A stretch of 49,933 nucleotides of DNA. It comes from Bacteroidaceae bacterium (GTDB lineage Bacteria > Bacteroidota > Bacteroidia > Bacteroidales > Bacteroidaceae). A program made the position numbers and the translations under genes. This document shows positions 44,335-49,933 of the stretch, piece after piece. The number at the start of each line of letters is the position of its first letter. The stretch's first letter is position 1. The stretch lies in NCBI GenBank assembly GCA_017483605.1, contig JAFUWG010000002.1:1-49933 (forward strand). Reading direction: 5' to 3'. The notes under the pieces were generated by a model. It had not been told where the DNA came from. It saw only the letters and a list, made by a program, of their open reading frames with translations, and searched no databases.

Positions 44335-44645
44335 TTTTCTCTCCCCTGCGTCCAGCAGTTTTCCCGCAGGCTCCCCCTTCCCCCCTTTTTCTTCTTCCTC
44401 CCTTCTCTCCCTCTGGTTCTCTATGCAGCGATGTCATCGCTGCCCCCTCTCTTCCTCCCATTATCCTCCCTTTCCCTTCTTTCCCCCTCCTTCCTCCATC
44501 CCCCGTTCAAAGCGGTGTTTCCGCTTTGCCTCCCTTAAAACCAAACTTAAATTTTATAAAATTCAAGTTAGATTTATATAAATTCAAGTTCAATTTTCAT
44601 AAATTTAAGTTTAATTTTATAAAATCCAACTTTAGTTTTAAGAAC
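44335..44645 (-). repeat. Structured AT/purine repeat element, copy 3 (inverted)
   Basis: Same blocks as copies 1 and 2, on the opposite strand: AT-rich block (44533-44645), the CAAAGCGG hairpin (~44510-44530), purine tract read as pyrimidines here, and the second hairpin GCAGCGAT-GAC-ATCGCTGC near 44423-44441. Non-coding. Opposite orientation to copy 2 across the integrase-to-glucokinase segment. Confidence 0.8.
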
Positions 44646-44675
44646 ATCCCACAAAATCATCAGGAGGGAAGGAAA

Positions 44676-44711
44676 AAGAAATGGGGGCACGGCTTGAATG
44701 TCCGTGCCCCC
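44676..44711 (-). terminator. Terminator downstream of peptide gene 3
   Basis: GGGGGCACGG pairs with CCGTGCCCCC (10 bp) and is followed on the minus strand by a T-rich run (ATTTCTTTTTCC). Confidence 0.7.
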
Positions 44712-44741
44712 GATTTTTCATCTGTTGATATCACTATCTGA

Positions 44742-44909
44742 TTAAAAGTCATCATACCAACCGCTATTGCCAGTATTCGTATTCTGGCTTCCTGCGTCAC
44801 CGTCGCCGCCAGGGATGTCTTCCAATGGGTCTGAAGCAGCAAGAATGACGGCAGATTCGAGGAGTTCGATTACCTCCATGTCCGGAGTTTCATAAAATTT
44901 CTTGTCCAT
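44742..44909 (-). CDS. Short acidic peptide, KKFYETP-leader family, copy 3
   Basis: 55 aa starting MDKKFYETPDMEVIE, with a hydrophobic patch, then AASDP (24-28), and a Gly/Asp/Asn-rich tail ending WYDDF. Its first nine residues equal those of the 3146 ORF. It is 98 nt downstream of the LRR gene at 45008, past the same perfect hairpin. Nearest of the three to the kinase-PqqD-ABC operon (2.5 kb). Function unknown; precursor-peptide-like layout. Confidence 0.7.
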   Translation of the reverse strand: MDKKFYETPDMEVIELLESAVILAASDPLEDIPGGDGDAGSQNTNTGNSGWYDDF

Positions 44910-44937
44910 AGTTTTTTTACCTTTTTTTGATGAAAGT

Positions 44938-44962
44938 GTGCAGGGAGGGATGCTCCCTGCAC
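44938..44962 (-). promoter_or_regulatory. Perfect 10-bp hairpin between LRR gene and peptide gene
   Basis: Same stem as at 3095-3119, with the loop differing at one base. Conservation of the stem in the second cassette suggests a role in the transcript. Confidence 0.6.
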
Positions 44963-45007
44963 GACCTTCTTGAATGAGTTAATTAAGTTTATTGAGAATC
45001 AAAGTGA

Positions 45008-48000
45008 TTACTTCTGGAGGTACTTCTTACCGTTCTTGATCACGATGCCCTTGTAAGACTCGTTCACGCGAATACCCTGGAGGTTGTAGATAGCACCATT
45101 GAACTTGCTGTCTGTAGTAGTCACAGCATCCTCCTTCACACCGAAGATGGCAGTTGCCTCGTCGTCGTCAAGCCATACCACGCGAGCCTGAGCGGAAGCA
45201 GAAGAAGCCTCTGCATCCTCACCGTAACTCTTGAGGTGAGTGTAGTACCAGCCGTTGCCAAGGAATGCTTCGTTGTTCTCCTTGAATGTGATACGGCGGA
45301 TAGTCATGCCATGGTAGTTTGCAGGATTTGGCATCACGAAGAGAGCCTGAGGTGCAATACCATTCACGAGAGTGTACTTAGTGCCAGTCTCCCAAATGTT
45401 GAACTGAACAGCATGAACGTCGTCGTTCTGACCATCCCAGAGTTGCTCGTGAGTGTCCACCTGAGTGGAGAACTGGAAGTCGTTCACCTCTGGCAGCTCA
45501 GACCATACAGAGTTGTTGTCGTATTCTTCAGTTTCTGGAGCCACGTCTGTCCAGTTGATGTGGTAAGTTGTGTTGGCTGCAAAATTACCTGTCACCTTAG
45601 CGACAACAGTCTTTGCGTTCTCCTTAGAGATCCAATAGTAACCGTCAGTCACCTTCAGAGGAACCATATAGATGGTAGAGAGACCCTTGCCATTCTTTGC
45701 TGCAGAGTTAGGAGCGTTGTCATCCTCGTCTGTGTAAACACCGTAGAGAGTCACCTTCACGTCTGTTGCTGCAGTGCCGCGAGCATCATACGTAGCCTGG
45801 TCATAAGCCTTCTGGTAGCGAGCAACCTTCACACCGTTCTGAATGGTAATAGTAGCCAAAGAGTGCCATGGCCAGTCTGGGTTGTTGTCCACTGCATCTT
45901 CTGCCTCGATGGCCTCACCGTCACCCTCGGCTGCAAGATCCTTCACAGAAATGCCTGTTGCTGCTGAGTACAACTGATAGCGTGTGCCAGCCTCATATTG
46001 TGCCTGTGTAGCATTTACAACAAATACCTTGCCTACAAAGCCATCCACGCTGTTAGTCAAAACGCGTACCGTTGTCGATGTCGCGCCTTCATAGATAACC
46101 TCCACAGCACCAGTTGCGTATGGTTCATTGGAAGTTGCAGATGGATAAGAAGTGAAGTAGTAGTCAGCACCATCTACTTCATTAGTAGCGTCAGATGCAG
46201 TAGCTTCAGGTGCTTCAGTCGTAAGTGTTACATACATGCCTGTTGCGGTTACTGTCTCTGGGTCGTACAACTCATAAGAGGCATTTGCTGTAAGTTCTGT
46301 AGCATAAACAACATACTGGTTTCCGATAAAGTCATCATTTTCATCAGTACCATTAGTCAGAACTTCTACAGTGGTTGAGATTTCATCTTGATCTACTACT
46401 TCCACTGTACCGCTTGCATATGTATTGTCTTCATTTCCAGTTTCGAAAGAAGTGAAACTATAGATAACACCTTGTGCCTCTACTGCATCGGTGCCCCACT
46501 TGCCGAAGTCGTCATAGCGACCCCAAGCCTCGGTGAGGGCGTTGTTGTTAGCATAAACTGGGAATGTACGGAGGAGACCTGCCTCTGGTGCCTCGTAGAA
46601 CTTCACAAGGTAGATATCGAAGAGGTCGCTGGTGCGGGTTTCATCGTTCTCGCCCAGACCATACTGTGCGTTCTGGTATTCAGCCAGCAGCAAGGTGGCG
46701 TTGGCAGAAGCCTCGTCGCCTTCACCATTGGTGATGTAGAGCAGGATGAAACGATCGGTATCATCATCTGCCTCAGCGTCGAATGCATTCTTGTCAAATG
46801 GGTTCTTGGTGTAGTCAAACTCGCCAGTGTACTTGAGGTAGATTTTTGCGGCTACGGTTGCTGGCACATAGAATGCACCTGCACCCACAGCTGCGCCAGC
46901 CATGACATCCTCGAAGTTGAAGGTTGCAATGGCAGAACAGTTGGCGAAGATGCCGGTTGGCAGAGCGTTGACGCCAACGGTACCCTTGAAGGTGATTTCA
47001 GTGAGACCAGTGTATGTATTAGCTTCGCCGATTCCGAGGAATGCACCATCGTCGACGTTCTTCAAACCGTTGTCAGCGATGGCACCTGTGAAGGTCAACT
47101 CGTTGATAGTTGTAGGAGCCTTGATGGCACCAGCTGCGAAGGCACCGCCCTTAGAACGGATTTCACCAATCTTGATAACAGGGAATACGAAAGGTGTACC
47201 ACCAGTGATGCCGCTCATGTTGAACGCACCTTTTACAATAGCAGGGCTTTCCGTGTTGGCAGCGGTCTGGCTGAGGTACTCACCAGTGCCCTGTGCGAGG
47301 TCAAGGGTAGAGCCTGTGTTGTTGCCCCAAACGAAGGCATTAGCAGGGATGGCAGTGCCAGCTGCTGAAACAGTGCCGATGGTCACAGTCTTCAGGTTGT
47401 TACCGAAAGCATATTCACCCATTGCAGAAGTTGCATTGACGATGTTGCCGATGGTCACTGTGGTCACGCTATTGGTGTTTTGATCAAGGCTTTCGTAAAC
47501 AGAGAAAGCCTTGGCAGCGATAGCCTCGTTGGCTGTGATGTTGCCAATCGTCACTGTGGTCAGTCTGGTGCTACCCAAAGCGATATTCACGTCAATGGCG
47601 TTGCTGCCAGAGATGTTGCCAACCGTGAAGGTAGTCAGACCTGCATTCGTGGTGACACAATTTGCAAAAGCCTCCTTTTCGATAGCCTTGCTGGCAGCGA
47701 TGTTGCCAACGGTTACAGTAGCCAAGTTCAAGCAGCCTTTGAAAGCATTGCTCTGAATAGTGTAGTTTTGGTTCTCGTTGTCAGTAATGTCGCAAAGATC
47801 CAAAGCCTTGATAGAAGTACATCCACCGAAAGCGTAAGGCTCGATGGTTCCTGTTGAACCGAGAGAGAAGTTGGTCTTAAGGTCAAGCAGACAAGCGTCT
47901 GTGTCAGCACTGCCCTTCAGAGCCGTGCAGTTATAGAATGCATACTTGGCAATCTTGCCTTTCAGTTCACCTGTCAACACGAGCGTCTTCAGTGAGGTGT

Positions 48001-48883
48001 TGGCGGCATTGTTGGCATCAAAGAGGTTGTCAGTGGCGTCAGCAGGAGTCCAAGCATAGTTTTCACCTACAGTACCACCGCCCAAAGAGATGAGGTCGCG
48101 TACATTGATGGTGAGGTTTGCCAGTGTCTTGAGATCCTTGAATGCGTCCTTAGCAACATACTTTGTAGTGGCTGGCAATGAGAGAGAAGTCAACTTCGTG
48201 TTAGCAAATGCACTGCTGACGATTTCCTCTACATAACTCTTGTCCAAGTTGTTGATGGCAGTCAGGTTTGTCAGGTTGGCGAAAGCCTTGTTGATGTGCT
48301 TGAAGTAGTAGTTGTTGGCTCCAGGCACAGTCACAGTAGTGATGAACGAGTTCTTTGAATCCACACCAGACACGAACACATAGTCCTTCAACTGACGCAG
48401 TTTCACACAGTTCGAGAAGTCGAATGTGGTGATGCGAGTAGAACCGAATGCGTACTTGCCGATTTCCTCCACCTGCGAGTTTGCAGCGAACGTGATGGTT
48501 TGCACATTCGTACAGCCCTTGAATGCGTTTTCAGGGATGTTCTTGATCTGGGCAGGAATAGAGATGCCTGTGATGGCTGTGAGATCCTGGAACACTGATG
48601 CATCCCATTCAGTCACGTTCACTGTGTAATTGATGTTACCATCTGTCAGAGGGAAGGTGCCGGGGATGGCAAGCGTGCCAGCCTTATCGACATTTGTCTT
48701 CTGCTCATCCAAAATGCCAGTGATCTTGGCCTCGAGAGTAGTGCCTGCCACAGAGGTTACCTCATAACCGTAGGTACCATCATTGAAGGTGCTACCCACA
48801 CTCTTCACGGCCCAAGCACTTGTGCTGCCCAGTGCCACGAGGGCAAAGGCGAGCATCAACTTTAGAGTCTTTTTCATTTTCAT
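45008..48883 (-). CDS. Large BspA-type leucine-rich-repeat surface protein
   Basis: 1291 aa. Signal peptide (MKMKKTLKLMLAFALVALGSTSAWA). Residues ~95-700 hold many LRR_5/BspA repeats (for example NAFKGCTNVQTITF, AFGGCTSIKALDL, and tandem VTIGNI words). Residues ~800-985 include two tandem ~90-residue domains (YSFTSFETG... and YYFTSYPSA...), then a C-terminal beta-rich region and the tail NGAIYNLQGIRV...NGKKYLQK shared with the 348 gene. Probably a surface adhesin. The LRR count and the duplicated domain make it longer than the paralogue. 5' region partly matches copies A and B. Confidence 0.85.
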   Translation of the reverse strand: MKMKKTLKLMLAFALVALGSTSAWAVKSVGSTFNDGTYGYEVTSVAGTTLEAKITGILDEQKTNVDKAGTLAIPGTFPLTDGNINYTVNVTEWDASVFQDLTAITGISIPAQIKNIPENAFKGCTNVQTITFAANSQVEEIGKYAFGSTRITTFDFSNCVKLRQLKDYVFVSGVDSKNSFITTVTVPGANNYYFKHINKAFANLTNLTAINNLDKSYVEEIVSSAFANTKLTSLSLPATTKYVAKDAFKDLKTLANLTINVRDLISLGGGTVGENYAWTPADATDNLFDANNAANTSLKTLVLTGELKGKIAKYAFYNCTALKGSADTDACLLDLKTNFSLGSTGTIEPYAFGGCTSIKALDLCDITDNENQNYTIQSNAFKGCLNLATVTVGNIAASKAIEKEAFANCVTTNAGLTTFTVGNISGSNAIDVNIALGSTRLTTVTIGNITANEAIAAKAFSVYESLDQNTNSVTTVTIGNIVNATSAMGEYAFGNNLKTVTIGTVSAAGTAIPANAFVWGNNTGSTLDLAQGTGEYLSQTAANTESPAIVKGAFNMSGITGGTPFVFPVIKIGEIRSKGGAFAAGAIKAPTTINELTFTGAIADNGLKNVDDGAFLGIGEANTYTGLTEITFKGTVGVNALPTGIFANCSAIATFNFEDVMAGAAVGAGAFYVPATVAAKIYLKYTGEFDYTKNPFDKNAFDAEADDDTDRFILLYITNGEGDEASANATLLLAEYQNAQYGLGENDETRTSDLFDIYLVKFYEAPEAGLLRTFPVYANNNALTEAWGRYDDFGKWGTDAVEAQGVIYSFTSFETGNEDNTYASGTVEVVDQDEISTTVEVLTNGTDENDDFIGNQYVVYATELTANASYELYDPETVTATGMYVTLTTEAPEATASDATNEVDGADYYFTSYPSATSNEPYATGAVEVIYEGATSTTVRVLTNSVDGFVGKVFVVNATQAQYEAGTRYQLYSAATGISVKDLAAEGDGEAIEAEDAVDNNPDWPWHSLATITIQNGVKVARYQKAYDQATYDARGTAATDVKVTLYGVYTDEDDNAPNSAAKNGKGLSTIYMVPLKVTDGYYWISKENAKTVVAKVTGNFAANTTYHINWTDVAPETEEYDNNSVWSELPEVNDFQFSTQVDTHEQLWDGQNDDVHAVQFNIWETGTKYTLVNGIAPQALFVMPNPANYHGMTIRRITFKENNEAFLGNGWYYTHLKSYGEDAEASSASAQARVVWLDDDEATAIFGVKEDAVTTTDSKFNGAIYNLQGIRVNESYKGIVIKNGKKYLQK

Positions 48884-49440
48884 TTGATTTAAAAATTAAT
48901 AATGTTAATAAAATAATGTTAACTGTAACTTTTTTCTCTATCTTCATGCACATCGCAGATGTTTTATCCAGACATGCCCGTTTCCCGAACCATTTCTTTC
49001 TTCCCGCCCAACCCTGCATCTCAATCCTCATCAACCCCGCATCTCAATCCTCACCCTCAATCCTCATCACTCCCACTCTTCAACTCTCATCACCCCCACA
49101 CTCTTCAATCCTCATCACTCCCACACATCAACTCTCATCACTCCCACTCTTCAACTCTCATCACCCTCGCTCTTCAATCCTCATCACCCTCACACATCAA
49201 CCCACATCAACCTCCAAACAAGCCCTCTCACCTTATCTCAAAATCCCACTCAACCAAACAGAAAATTTTTCTATTCCTAAATTCACCAATTTCAACCATT
49301 TTTCACCACTCATCCAAGCCCATCCCACATTTTCGCCCAAAAACTCACAACCGCCTAAAAATCAACCAATCCCGTCCAAAACTCCTCATTTATTAGCACT
49401 TTTGATACAACGGCCGCTGTATTTCAATTTTTTACACTCA
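48884..49440 (-). repeat. Diverged upstream element, copy C, expanded by repeats
   Basis: Read on the minus strand, the last ~70 bases before the LRR start equal copy A (AAAAAAGTTACAGTTAACAT onward). A CGGCCG site in similar AATTGAAATACAGCGGCCG context recurs at about 49411, about 530 bp from the start codon instead of ~210 bp. The middle is replaced by C/T-rich tandem repeats. No gene is supported. Confidence 0.55.
49012..49205. repeat. C-rich tandem repeat, ~22-24 bp units
   Basis: About six to eight imperfect units of TCYTCATCACTCCCACTCTTCAA inside the 5' region of the large LRR gene. Unit length varies by one or two bases. The ORFs crossing it are low-complexity and not called. Confidence 0.7.
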
Positions 49441-49481
49441 AAAACAGAATTTTATACTGCCATTTGTAAACTGAACGCCTC

Positions 49482-49933
49482 TTTTCATCCGGGGAATCGC
49501 AATTCTTGAGAAGATTTTACTGGCCCTTTCGCCCTTCCAGCCAAAAACAATGGCCAAATCATCCAAAATCATGTCCCGCAACACTGGATTTAACACTTTT
49601 TTGTTACTCGTTTTGTTACTCGTGTTGTCCGTTTTTTCCATATATTTTTATGTTTGCTTTTATGGAAACAAATTGTCAATGTCTATGGAAAAAGAATTTT
49701 ACCAACTTTCCGCTACTATTTCATGCTATCCCCCTCTTGATTTTTTTTACGATAAAATGCTCCTACAAAAGTGTGGAAAAAATGGACAACGCGGGTAACA
49801 AAGCGAGTAACAAAAAAGTTTTAAATAGGGTGTTTTGTGGCATGATTTTGGATGATTTGGCCATTGTTTTTGACAAATGCGGTAGAAAGCACCAGTAAAA
49901 TCTTCTTGGAAACTGTGATTTTCTGGATGAAAA
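49482..49933. repeat. Large imperfect inverted repeat, ~159-bp arms, cut by window end
   Basis: 49482-49640 matches the complement of 49774-49933 with scattered mismatches, around a 133-bp spacer. Shared words include TTTTCATCC, GAAGATTTTACTGG, AAAACAATGGCCAAATCATCC and GTAACAAA pairs. Each arm holds a short ORF of the same frame (minus from 49641, plus from 49782) sharing NKKVLN and MILDDLAIVF; these may be tiny genes or only a coding-looking repeat, and are not called as CDS. Confidence 0.7.

Noticed and set aside
49438-49898. Short ORFs in the large inverted repeat
   Set aside because: They mirror each other only because the arms are repeated; no promoter or other support, so kept as repeat content.

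Overview
The window looks like Bacteroidales chromosomal DNA, most likely from Prevotellaceae. Three things point there: promoters of the TTTG-N19-21-TAnnTTTG type, a fused fucokinase/GDP-fucose pyrophosphorylase (Fkp), and BspA-type leucine-rich-repeat surface proteins with a Bacteroidetes-style C-terminal tail. A housekeeping core (about 6.5-26.2 kb) is embedded in accessory DNA on both sides.

Layout. 0-3.3 kb: a ~350-bp upstream element, a secreted LRR protein and a 50-aa acidic peptide. 3.4-5.7 kb: an OLD-like AAA ATPase and a convergent DUF3800 protein. 5.7-6.4 kb: copy 1 of a three-copy structured repeat. 6.5-17.9 kb: a GT2 polyprenyl-phosphate glycosyltransferase, dihydroorotase, a stand-alone MetH activation domain, a metallophosphoesterase and an acyltransferase in one tightly packed run; then rsmI with two exported proteins on the minus strand, and an AI-2E-type permease overlapping fkp. 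18.2 kb: tRNA-Lys(UUU). 18.3-21.8 kb (minus): small protein, MazG-like hydrolase, FMN-binding protein and the DUF4130/radical-SAM pair. 21.8-22.9 kb: non-coding, with a palindromic array of eight 23-bp units. 22.9-26.2 kb: an Oar-like TonB-dependent receptor. 26.4-28.3 kb: an ISKra4-like insertion sequence with a -1 slippery site and a second, probably inactivating, frameshift.

28.6-32.2 kb: a second copy of the upstream element drives a 43-aa peptide and a 1031-aa surface lipoprotein. 32.3-37.3 kb: a defence-like island with a 4-TM protein, a membrane-anchored nucleoside-deoxyribosyltransferase/TIR-like protein, a zinc-ribbon protein, DUF2971, and two Abi_2 genes, the second with an in-frame stop and a terminator-containing leader. 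38.0-39.2 kb: a tyrosine recombinase. 39.3-42.2 kb: an HprK-like kinase - PqqD - ABC exporter operon that looks like RiPP machinery without a local precursor. 42.2-44.1 kb: a secreted esterase and a ROK glucokinase. 44.3-48.9 kb: the third structured repeat and an inverted LRR-plus-peptide cassette. 48.9-49.9 kb: C-rich tandem repeats and a large inverted repeat cut by the window end.

The most interesting system is the set of three short peptides (3146-3298, 28942-29073, 44742-44909) that share an N-terminal KKFYE-type leader and an AS(D/G) motif. Each is paired with a large exported surface protein and a related 5' region, and the same window holds the PqqD/HprK/ABC operon. I infer a modified or exported peptide family; the window does not prove it. 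All functions here are read from sequence motifs without any database search.
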